From assembly GCA_018061385.1 (NCBI GenBank), contig JAGOUF010000054.1, positions 1-8,975 of the forward strand: DNA of 8,975 nucleotides, read 5' to 3'. Source of the DNA: Chitinophagaceae bacterium (GTDB taxonomy: Bacteria > Bacteroidota > Bacteroidia > Chitinophagales > Chitinophagaceae). The notes beneath the pieces were generated by a model. The model made no database searches, was not told where the DNA came from, and was given only the letters and a program-made list of their open reading frames with translations. The position numbers were made by a program, and so were the translations under genes. Below are positions 1 to 6,831 of this stretch, in pieces (the first letter of the stretch is position 1; the number at the start of each line of letters is the position of its first letter).

Positions 1-265
1 AACTATAGGTTAAGTTTAAAGTTCTATCAACAGTAGATACACTAGTAATACCAACAGGTATTTTATAAGCAGCACCTGCACTTGTTACATAATAATCAAC
101 TCTATTAATACCATTATTAGGTACAAACTGAGCTCTTTCAGGTGTTTTAATAGCATCAACATCTACACTATAGTTATTCTTTTTACAAGAAGTAAAAAGC
201 ACAACTATTGCCAACGATGCTATAGAAAAAAACCTTGATAAACTTTTGTTTTTAAATATTTTCAT
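1..265 (-). CDS. Predicted surface lipoprotein following SusD, 5' part only (possible DUF1735/DUF4843-like)
   Basis: The frame opens with ATG at 265-263 and stays open to the left edge, giving 88 codons; the C-terminal part is outside the window. The N-terminus (MKIFKNKSLSRFFSIAS...) has a basic start, a hydrophobic stretch at about residues 11-24 and a lipobox FTSC with the acceptor Cys at residue 27, followed by Lys-Lys-Asn. This indicates a signal peptidase II lipoprotein, probably surface exposed. After a linker, residues 48-88 include a YYVTSAGAAYKIPVGITSVS stretch and then a DRTLNL segment. That resembles the N-terminal beta-sandwich of the small lipoproteins (DUF1735/DUF4843 type) often encoded right after SusD genes. 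The family call is from memory of similar sequences and is tentative. It starts 24 bp after the SusD stop with an AATTTTAAAC leader and no Shine-Dalgarno, so it is likely co-transcribed with the pair at 4940-290. By position it may be an accessory binding protein; no enzymatic motif is visible. Confidence 0.85.
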   Translation of the reverse strand, partial: MKIFKNKSLSRFFSIASLAIVVLFTSCKKNNYSVDVDAIKTPERAQFVPNNGINRVDYYVTSAGAAYKIPVGITSVSTVDRTLNLTYS

Positions 266-289
266 GTTTAAAATTTATTTTTTTTGTTA

Positions 290-1777
290 TTAAGGGTTTT
301 GAGCTCCTGCAGGTATTAATGGATTGTTATCAATCTCTCTTTGTGGTATTTTCATTAAATACAAAGGACTTGTTGCAGGTAATGTGTAAACAATTGGATT
401 AAAGTTTGGTGCACCATGGTTACCAGTACCAGTAGTACGATTTAAGCCAGCTCCAGATCTTTTAATATCAATTAAAGAGAACCCTTCACCCCATAACTCA
501 ATTCTTCTTTGTAATAAAACTTCATTAATTAAAGAAGTTCCAGAAAAAGAAGCAGCACTATAAGCAGGGTTTCTTAATGTTACCATTTGCTCTAATACGG
601 TTCTTGCTTGTGCATCTTGACCCTGACGAGCCAATGCTTCTGCTTGAATTAAATACATTTCAGATGCTCTCATGTACAAATAATCCGCTGCCCAACTTCC
701 TACTGTAGGAACTAAGTGTTTCTTTTGACAGTAGTCAGGGAAGTTTGCATTACCAGTGCCAGGAGTTGTGAATACTTGCTTTCTGATATCGGTAAAAGGA
801 ATAGCATCGTATAAGCTTTTTGGTATTTTCTTTTGACCACCCAATTGAGCATAGCTTGTTTGAGATGGATCCATATGAGAAAAGAAAGAAGCATAAATAG
901 TAGCTTGTGCAGTGGTAATTAAAGCACCCCACATCCATTCGCTAGTTGCTATATTAGAAAAACCAGTTCTTGATGTATAAACAGTGTTAGACATCAATGT
1001 GTAAGGTTGCTTAGCTAAGTTAGCATAAGTTGCAGCTGTAGCCCAATCTTCCATAACCAACGCTACTCTTGCACGTAAGCCTCTAACAACACTCACATCC
1101 ATGTTAATTTTAGATGCTCTTACTTTACCATTTAATAAGGTTTCTGCTTGAGTTAAATCAGCAATGATTTGTGTGTATGTTTCTTGAACAGTACCACGAC
1201 CTTTAACTTCACCAGAAATTTTTGTATAAAGAGGAACTCCTGGTTTTGTTTCATTACCCTTATAAGTTTGTTGAAACAAGTTAATTAAGTTGTAATAAGC
1301 CCAAGCTCTAATACCTAAACCTTCGCCTCTTGCTTGATCAATTGCAGGAGTTGGTGCAGCATTGGCTGTGTTATCTAACATTAAGTTTACTTGCTTAATA
1401 ACATCGTAGTAAAAAGACCATGCTTTATCAGGACGGCCAGCACCTGTAGGTAAAGTCCATTCTGTATATTGATAATCTCTATTAAACCAGCCATAACCTT
1501 GTGTGTTAACAATCATATCGTTACCCATCAAGTCGCTAGCTAAATCAATCGCTTTATGACCATAATTATCATGTCCTGTACTACCATTACCACCTGCAAA
1601 AGCAAAAGTAGAATAGTAAGTACTAGTTAAAGATGAATTAACTGCAGCAATTGATGCATAAGCTTGATCTAAAGTAATTGCATCAGAAGGAGCAGTATCC
1701 AAATAACCTTTTTTACAACCAACAGTTGCAGAAACTGCAGCAACTATAAGAAGTAGGTTTAAAGAATTTTTTTTCAT
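290..1777 (-). CDS. RagB/SusD-family nutrient-uptake outer-membrane lipoprotein
   Basis: This 495-residue protein has the usual SusD length. The signal peptide (residues 1-20) ends in a lipobox SATVGC with the acceptor Cys at 21. Next comes the typical SusD opening KKGYLDTAPSDAIT (residues 22-35). The alpha-helical TPR-like region includes EGLGIRAWAYYNLINLF (152-168), the conserved helix that packs on the SusC partner. The C-terminal SusD domain shows YLYMRASEMYLIQAEALAR (366-384), RRIELWGEGFSLIDIKR (424-440) and a closing IPQREIDNNPLI (477-488). SusD proteins are surface lipoproteins that bind the substrate and act as a hinged lid over their SusC transporter. The gene begins 19 bp after the stop of the SusC gene at 4940-1797, which is its evident partner. 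The leader is A-rich (AATAAAAAAGAAAAACA) without Shine-Dalgarno. Substrate cannot be read from the sequence. The -3 lipobox residue is Thr rather than the usual Leu, though the cysteine position is clear. Confidence 0.97.
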   Translation of the reverse strand: MKKNSLNLLLIVAAVSATVGCKKGYLDTAPSDAITLDQAYASIAAVNSSLTSTYYSTFAFAGGNGSTGHDNYGHKAIDLASDLMGNDMIVNTQGYGWFNRDYQYTEWTLPTGAGRPDKAWSFYYDVIKQVNLMLDNTANAAPTPAIDQARGEGLGIRAWAYYNLINLFQQTYKGNETKPGVPLYTKISGEVKGRGTVQETYTQIIADLTQAETLLNGKVRASKINMDVSVVRGLRARVALVMEDWATAATYANLAKQPYTLMSNTVYTSRTGFSNIATSEWMWGALITTAQATIYASFFSHMDPSQTSYAQLGGQKKIPKSLYDAIPFTDIRKQVFTTPGTGNANFPDYCQKKHLVPTVGSWAADYLYMRASEMYLIQAEALARQGQDAQARTVLEQMVTLRNPAYSAASFSGTSLINEVLLQRRIELWGEGFSLIDIKRSGAGLNRTTGTGNHGAPNFNPIVYTLPATSPLYLMKIPQREIDNNPLIPAGAQNP

Positions 1778-1796
1778 TGTTTTTCTTTTTTATTAA

Positions 1797-4700
1797 TTAT
1801 AATTTGATAGTTGTTCCTATAGTAAATGTTCTGAATGGAGGATATGCTGCATTAACAGTTCCATCGAAACTTTGTTGAGGATCGCCACCTTTTTTTGCAG
1901 TAAAAATCATTGCATTGTCAACATTTACAAAGAATTGTAGATCTTTCAAATGTAACTTTCTTGCTGCAGAAGCTGATAAATTATAACCTAAAGTGATATT
2001 TTTAATATTTAGGTATGATGCATCGAATAAGAAACGAGAAGAAGCACCATCTTGGTTTGTTGCATTTTGTAAACGTGGTACATTGGTAACGTCACCAGGT
2101 TTTTGCCAACGACTTTTGATATCAGAACTCCAATGTGTACCAGCACTTCCAGAGTGCATAATGCTTTGATAGTTTCCATCGTAGAAATAACCACCATAAG
2201 AAAAGGTTGTTAAAATACTCAAATCAAAGTTTTTGTATCTGAATGAGTTGGTTAAACCACCTTGAAACTTAGGGATAGCACTTGCACCTACATAGTAGAA
2301 AGATGCTTTAGTAATATCACTTGTTAATACTCTGCTTCCGTTTGGTTTACCATCAGAACCCAATACATCTTGATAATAAGTAGCTAAACCAGTTGCAGCA
2401 TCAACACCAGCATACTCTCTTAACCAAAAATCATAAATTGATTTACCTTCTGTTAATTTCTTAGATCCAGTAACAATACCAGTTACTTTTTGAGCTGGAG
2501 GTAATTCAGTTAACACATTTTTGAATGAAGAAATGTTGAAATCAATTCTCCAATCAAAATTTTTCTTTCTGATAGCATTGTAACCAATTTGAAATTCAAT
2601 ACCTGTGTTTTTAGATTGACCAATGTTTTGATAAACACCACCACTAAAACCTAAAGCTGGAGGTAAAGGAACTAAGAACAATAAGTCTTTAGATCTTCTA
2701 TCGTATAATTCAATACTACCTTGTAATCTTCTTTTAAACATAGTAAATTCAATACCATAGTTTAAAGCTGCATTACTTTCCCATTTCAGATCTGGGTTAG
2801 AAACTCTTGTTGGAGGTGCAAAGTTACCAAAACCATCAGCATAGTAATAGTCTTTGTACTGATAAAATAAACCAATGTTATCATTACCAGCTTCACCATA
2901 ACTAGCTTTTAATTTCAATTCATCTATCCACTTCACATTTTTCATGAAATTTTCTTGAGAAATTCTCCATCCTGCACCAAATGAATAGAAATTACCCCAA
3001 CGAACTGGAGCAGCAAAACGAGATGATCCATCAGTTCTTAAAGACGCAGATGCTAAGTATTTATTGTCTAATGTATAGTTTACACTACCAAAATAACTTT
3101 CAATTCTTTGAACATCTTCAGAATATGATGGTGGACTTTCAACAACAGCTGCATTGTTTAATGCAGTTTGTCCAGGATAAGCAAATCCTGTTTTAGTTGC
3201 AGATAATGCTTTAGATTTATAATCGTAGTTTTCATGTCCTGCTAATGCACGAATGCTATGTTTCTTAATGTTTTTATTCCAACTTAAAACTTGGTTAGCA
3301 GTTAATGATGTTTGCTTGGTAAAATCTTGAGTAGCTCTACCACTTACGTTAACAGCATCTCCATATTGGCTATTTTGATATGTTAACTGATCAACTTCGT
3401 AAAAATTTAAGCCCAATGTTGTTTTGAAAGTGAAATCTTTTAAGAATTTAACTTCTACATAAGGATTAACGTTACCGTTAAATCTTTTTTGTCCTCTTAC
3501 ATCCAAAGCCAATGAACCCAATAGATTTGAATTAGCTGCATAAGGACGAGAACCCATTTGAGTTGGAATACCAAAATCCAATACTGGTTGACCATTGGCA
3601 TCTAAAATATTAGCACCAGTTGTAGTATTTTTTTGATATACTGGATAAATTGGACCCATTTGACGGCTATAGTAAAATGGGTTTGAAGTAGCAGTTCCAC
3701 CTGCAAATAAACCATCTCTTTTATCAGATGATCCATCGAAATTGATACCAGCTTTTAACCAATCTGTAGCTTGTACGTTTACTGTTGTTCTAAAATTATA
3801 ACGTTGGTAACCAGAGAATTTAGCAATACCTTCTTCATTTAAGTAACCACCACTTACAAAATAGTCCATTTTGTCGGTAGCACCAGAAATGCTAATAGAA
3901 GCATTTGTTCTTTGTGCATTTCTAAATAATGCATCAGCCCAAGACTCATCCCATAATAGTTGAGCATTAGGATTTAATTTACCAGTAGTTGAACTTACCA
4001 ATTGGTTACCTGGTACGTTGTAAGCATTGTATACTAAACCAGATGTTCCTGTTAATACGTTTGAAGCTTGTACACCTGCTGATGCAAATGTTTGACCACT
4101 ACCGTAAACGTAAGAGTTTCTATAAGACTCCCAGAACAATTCGTAATATTCTGCAGAGTTTACTCTATCGTATTCAGGAATTCCTCTAGTTTGAAAACTC
4201 TGTCTTAAAGAACCTGTAATAGCAGCAGCACCTTTTTTACCTTTTTTGGTAGTAATCATAATTACACCATTGGCAGCTCTAGAACCATATAGGTTGGTAG
4301 CAGCAGCATCTTTTAATACGTCTACAGACTCAATTTCATCTGAATTAATCGCAGAAATTGAACCATCATAAGGAACACCATTTACAACATACAATGGTGC
4401 AGATGATGCATTTACAGAACCAATACCTCTTAAGCGAATAGCAGCACCACTACCAGGAGAACCGCCACCATTGGTAGCTTGTACACCTGGAATTAATCCT
4501 TCTAAAACTCTTGTTACAGAGGTAACTTGTTGCTTACTAATAGTTGCAGCAGTTACAGTTCCGGCAGAACCAGTAAACGCTGTTTTCTTAATAGTACCAT
4601 AAGGTACACTTACAACAACTTCTCCTAAATCGCCAGCAGATGCTACCAATGTAACACCAATTGGGGCACTTCCTATTGCAACTTCAGTAGATTCGAAGTT

Positions 4701-4940
4701 TAAAGAAGAAATTACCAACCTCTTTGCAGATGCAGGTACAGATAAGCTAAATTCCCCTTTATCGTTGGTATTGGTACCAATTGTAGTACCTTTTACAACA
4801 ACTGAGGCGTTTGATACAGGAGCACCCTGTTCATTTTTCACAGTTCCCGAAATAGTTCGGTTGTTCTGTGCTATTGCTGTTCCTAATAGGAAGCAGAAGC
4901 TCAGAAGCAAAAAAGTGAGTCTTCTCATAGTTTGTCTCAT
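1797..4940 (-). CDS. SusC/RagA-family TonB-dependent outer-membrane transporter (complete)
   Basis: The protein is 1047 residues from the ATG at 4940. Domains in order: Sec signal peptide 1-24 with a TAIA|Q cleavage site; a carboxypeptidase-D-regulatory-like beta-sandwich from about 28 to 98 (RTISGTVKNEQGAPVSNASV...GEFSLSV); a TonB-box-like segment at about 104-115 (DLGEVVVSVPYG); a plug domain to about 235 that ends with the SusC/RagA signature LYGSRAANGVIMITT (217-231); and a 22-strand-type beta-barrel to the C-terminus. The barrel includes RTDGSSRFAAPVRWGNF, SRWQKPGDVTNVPRL and the terminal strand FRTFTIGTTIKL. There is no STN (secretin/TonB N-terminal) domain, so it is probably not a sigma/anti-sigma signalling transducer. 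It imports a TonB-energised substrate together with the SusD encoded 19 bp downstream. Start choice: the frame extends to a TTG at 4961, but the ATG at 4940 is preceded by TTTAAAACTAAAA and gives a normal signal peptide; a second in-frame ATG lies at 4928 (MRRLTFLLLSF). Substrate is unknown. Confidence 0.97.
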   Translation of the reverse strand: MRQTMRRLTFLLLSFCFLLGTAIAQNNRTISGTVKNEQGAPVSNASVVVKGTTIGTNTNDKGEFSLSVPASAKRLVISSLNFESTEVAIGSAPIGVTLVASAGDLGEVVVSVPYGTIKKTAFTGSAGTVTAATISKQQVTSVTRVLEGLIPGVQATNGGGSPGSGAAIRLRGIGSVNASSAPLYVVNGVPYDGSISAINSDEIESVDVLKDAAATNLYGSRAANGVIMITTKKGKKGAAAITGSLRQSFQTRGIPEYDRVNSAEYYELFWESYRNSYVYGSGQTFASAGVQASNVLTGTSGLVYNAYNVPGNQLVSSTTGKLNPNAQLLWDESWADALFRNAQRTNASISISGATDKMDYFVSGGYLNEEGIAKFSGYQRYNFRTTVNVQATDWLKAGINFDGSSDKRDGLFAGGTATSNPFYYSRQMGPIYPVYQKNTTTGANILDANGQPVLDFGIPTQMGSRPYAANSNLLGSLALDVRGQKRFNGNVNPYVEVKFLKDFTFKTTLGLNFYEVDQLTYQNSQYGDAVNVSGRATQDFTKQTSLTANQVLSWNKNIKKHSIRALAGHENYDYKSKALSATKTGFAYPGQTALNNAAVVESPPSYSEDVQRIESYFGSVNYTLDNKYLASASLRTDGSSRFAAPVRWGNFYSFGAGWRISQENFMKNVKWIDELKLKASYGEAGNDNIGLFYQYKDYYYADGFGNFAPPTRVSNPDLKWESNAALNYGIEFTMFKRRLQGSIELYDRRSKDLLFLVPLPPALGFSGGVYQNIGQSKNTGIEFQIGYNAIRKKNFDWRIDFNISSFKNVLTELPPAQKVTGIVTGSKKLTEGKSIYDFWLREYAGVDAATGLATYYQDVLGSDGKPNGSRVLTSDITKASFYYVGASAIPKFQGGLTNSFRYKNFDLSILTTFSYGGYFYDGNYQSIMHSGSAGTHWSSDIKSRWQKPGDVTNVPRLQNATNQDGASSRFLFDASYLNIKNITLGYNLSASAARKLHLKDLQFFVNVDNAMIFTAKKGGDPQQSFDGTVNAAYPPFRTFTIGTTIKL

Positions 4941-4973
4941 TTTTAGTTTTAAATTATACAATCATCAATCCAA

Positions 4974-5003
4974 CAAATATTTAACATTTGTTTTAATAAA
5001 CAA
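4974..5003 (-). promoter_or_regulatory. Possible Bacteroidota primary-sigma promoter for the downstream SusC/SusD unit
   Basis: On the minus strand a TTG at 5003-5001 (preceded by an A-tract) is followed after 19 bp by AATATTTG at 4981-4974. This is close to the Bacteroides-type consensus TTTG / 19-21 bp / TAnnTTTG; the first base of the -7 box and the first base of the -33 box deviate. Transcription would begin around 4965-4970, leaving a 5' leader of roughly 25-30 nt before the ATG at 4940. The far-upstream TTG at 4961 would be almost leaderless, which supports the ATG start. The position just after a strong terminator makes a promoter necessary here, but the motif match is imperfect. Confidence 0.4.
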
Positions 5004-5138
5004 TTTTTTTTTGATGAACGTTGAAAAAAAGGCTAATTTTTCCTGATTTCATAACAAAATTTTAACCTTGTTAACAACTTTTCACTTTTGCTTTTGACAA
5101 AAGTTCACTATTCAACGCTGCATCAAGCAATTAAAATA

Positions 5139-5174
5139 AAAAGGAGTATTTCTTTTTATAGAAATACTCCTTTT
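5139..5174 (-). terminator. Intrinsic (Rho-independent) terminator of the upstream SusC/SusD unit
   Basis: A perfect 15-bp inverted repeat pairs aaaaggagtatttct (5139-5153) with agaaatactcctttt (5160-5174) around a 6-nt loop (5154-5159). In the minus-strand transcript the stem closes with CCUUUU and continues into UAUUUUAA, giving a good U-rich tail. It begins 32 nt after the stop codon of the SusD gene at 6805-5207, so it should end the upstream transcript and separate it from the second SusC/SusD unit. The A/T-flanked symmetry would also allow some function in the opposite direction, but no plus-strand gene ends here. Confidence 0.87.
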
Positions 5175-5206
5175 AAATAAGCTACTAATTTGTTAAAAAA
5201 ATTCGA

Positions 5207-6805
5207 TTAGTAGTTTGGGTTTTGGGTATAATTTGCGTTTTGTTGAGTTTCCTCAATTGGTATTGGCCAAATAAACCTGAAATTGCTATAAGGAATAGCA
5301 GCTACACTTCTTGTAAATGTTGCACCAGCACAATTAAACATGGCTGCAGTTGCACCGCCACTACCTACTTTAGATGGAATTCCTCCACCTGCAATAGGTG
5401 CAAAAGTTGCATCTTGAGATAATCGGTGAATATCGCTCCAACGTTTTCCTTCTCCTAAGAATTCAATTCTTCTTTCTTTTAAAATTGCAGCTATTAAATC
5501 GTTTTTAGTAACAAAACTTAAAATTGTATATTGATCTAATACTGTTGTTACAGATCTATTTCGAACAGCATTTAACAAATCAAGTGCTGTTGTAGATACA
5601 GTTGCACTATTTCTTGCTTGTGCTTCTGCTAATGTTAACAATACCTCTGCATAACGTATTTGAGGTGTTGCATCAGAAGTAGTTGCATAATCTCTGTATT
5701 TAAGTGAATACACTGCATTTACAGGAGCACCGGCTGTACGCCATAAGGTTGTTCTACGTAAATCGGTACATTTCCAATCTGCATCACTCCAAATAACTGG
5801 AGAAACTCTAAGCAAACCACGAGCCCCTAATGCTGGATCTCCCATCATTTGTGCCAATGCTCCATTTACACCACTATTATCTGTTGCATCGTTTTTAATT
5901 GAAAAAACGCTTTCGGTAGACGTGTTATTTGCAAAAGGACCATCTGGTGTTGCTGTTAATTTCCAACCACCAATTGGACTACTAAAGTTTGGTGCTGTAC
6001 CAGAAACAATTTTAGCTCCTTCAGCAATTACACCAGCCCAATCGCCCATATGTAACTTAACACGCATTTTTAAAGCAATTGCAGCAGCTTTTGTAGCTCT
6101 GTATGTACTTAATCCTGTACCAGCATTGGTTGCAGCTAAGTTTGCTTCAGCAAAATCTAAATCTGCTAAAATTTTTGTATAAGTATCTGATACTTTTACA
6201 GTTGAACGAACAATAGCTCTTGCAGCAGTTGAAGTTGCATCGCTATTAATTGCAAAATCTCTATAAATAATACCCATTTGGCTACCATTTCCATCTAAAT
6301 ATGGTCTAGAGAAGTTAACTACCAATTCATGATGAGCAAAAGCTCTTAAGAAACGACATTCTGCTTCGTATTGTGTTGAAGTTGCTGTAGAAACAACTCC
6401 ACTAGTACCAGCAGATTTTACTCCATCAATCGTTAAATTGGCTTTGTTAATCATACTATATAAAGTCTGAAACTGAAAGCCATTGTTAGCAGAAGCATTG
6501 TTGTAAGTTGCTTCGTAAGTAATTTGATAAAAAGCTGCTTGGTTAAGCATGTCTTCTCCTCTTGCATCACCTTGTGCAATATTGGCTGCACCAAAAGGAT
6601 ATCCACGAACTGCACCACCTGCATAAAAGCCAGATTGTGCTGCATCATAAACACCATTTAATGCTAATAAACAACGGTCGGCACTTGAAAAAGCCGATTG
6701 ATCGGAGAAAGAAGTATATGGTTGTAATTCCAACGTTTTTTTCTCACAAGAACTTAATGCTAAAGTTCCTGCAATTAAAACTGCCGAAAATATTTTGTTA
6801 TTCAT
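5207..6805 (-). CDS. RagB/SusD-family nutrient-uptake outer-membrane lipoprotein
   Basis: This is a 532-residue SusD-type lipoprotein. The signal peptide ends in the lipobox LALSSC with acceptor Cys at residue 20, followed by EKKTLELQPYTSFSD, the usual SusD opening. The N-terminal helical region carries EAECRFLRAFAHHELVVNFS (147-166), the TPR helix typical of the family. The C-terminal domain shows RYAEVLLTLAEAQAR (384-398), ERRIEFLGEGKRWSDIHRL (444-462), then WPIPIEET (513-520) and a terminal TQNPNY, all close to family consensus. It would bind substrate at the cell surface as the lid of the SusC encoded immediately upstream (stop at 6832, 26-bp gap). The motifs and length differ clearly from the SusD at 1777-290, so the two pairs are not a recent duplication and likely handle different substrates. 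A strong terminator follows. The leader is AT-rich with no Shine-Dalgarno sequence. Confidence 0.97.
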   Translation of the reverse strand: MNNKIFSAVLIAGTLALSSCEKKTLELQPYTSFSDQSAFSSADRCLLALNGVYDAAQSGFYAGGAVRGYPFGAANIAQGDARGEDMLNQAAFYQITYEATYNNASANNGFQFQTLYSMINKANLTIDGVKSAGTSGVVSTATSTQYEAECRFLRAFAHHELVVNFSRPYLDGNGSQMGIIYRDFAINSDATSTAARAIVRSTVKVSDTYTKILADLDFAEANLAATNAGTGLSTYRATKAAAIALKMRVKLHMGDWAGVIAEGAKIVSGTAPNFSSPIGGWKLTATPDGPFANNTSTESVFSIKNDATDNSGVNGALAQMMGDPALGARGLLRVSPVIWSDADWKCTDLRRTTLWRTAGAPVNAVYSLKYRDYATTSDATPQIRYAEVLLTLAEAQARNSATVSTTALDLLNAVRNRSVTTVLDQYTILSFVTKNDLIAAILKERRIEFLGEGKRWSDIHRLSQDATFAPIAGGGIPSKVGSGGATAAMFNCAGATFTRSVAAIPYSNFRFIWPIPIEETQQNANYTQNPNY

Positions 6806-6831
6806 ATAATAAATTTAAACAGTTAATAATT

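Larger units (their letters stand above)
4941..5206. other. Intergenic control region between two SusC/SusD units
   Basis: This is the only sizeable non-coding stretch in the window (266 bp). It contains the terminator of the upstream unit at 5139-5174 and the probable promoter of the downstream unit at 4974-5003. Between them lie a perfect 10-bp palindrome ttgttaacaa at 5068-5077 and a 7-bp inverted repeat (acttttg at 5084-5090, caaaagt at 5098-5104, 7-nt spacer). Either could be a regulator site or chance in AT-rich DNA. Poly-T runs on the plus strand at 5004-5012 and 5024-5030 appear as A-tracts on the transcribed minus strand just upstream of the putative -33 element, and may act like an UP element or bend the DNA. 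I see no tRNA, riboswitch or convincing small gene. Confidence 0.7.

Noticed and set aside
2981..3196. Plus-strand open frame of 71 codons inside the complete SusC
   Set aside because: Fully antisense to a conserved barrel region; composition is explained by the complement of SusC codons.
4765..5046. Plus-strand open frame of 93 codons overlapping the SusC 5' end and intergenic region
   Set aside because: It is mostly antisense to the SusC signal-peptide and carboxypeptidase-like region, has no recognisable domain, and its tail is low-complexity AT-rich translation. Chance antisense frame.
4993..5052. Minus-strand 19-codon frame (ATG at 5052, stop at 4993) that could be a leader peptide
   Set aside because: It overlaps the predicted promoter, has no typical leader-peptide codon run or downstream attenuator hairpin, and such short frames are expected by chance.
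6806..6831. Possible promoter between the partial SusC and its SusD
   Set aside because: The gap is only 26 bp, AT-rich, and contains no TAnnTTTG-like box with a matching upstream element; translational coupling in one operon is the simpler reading.
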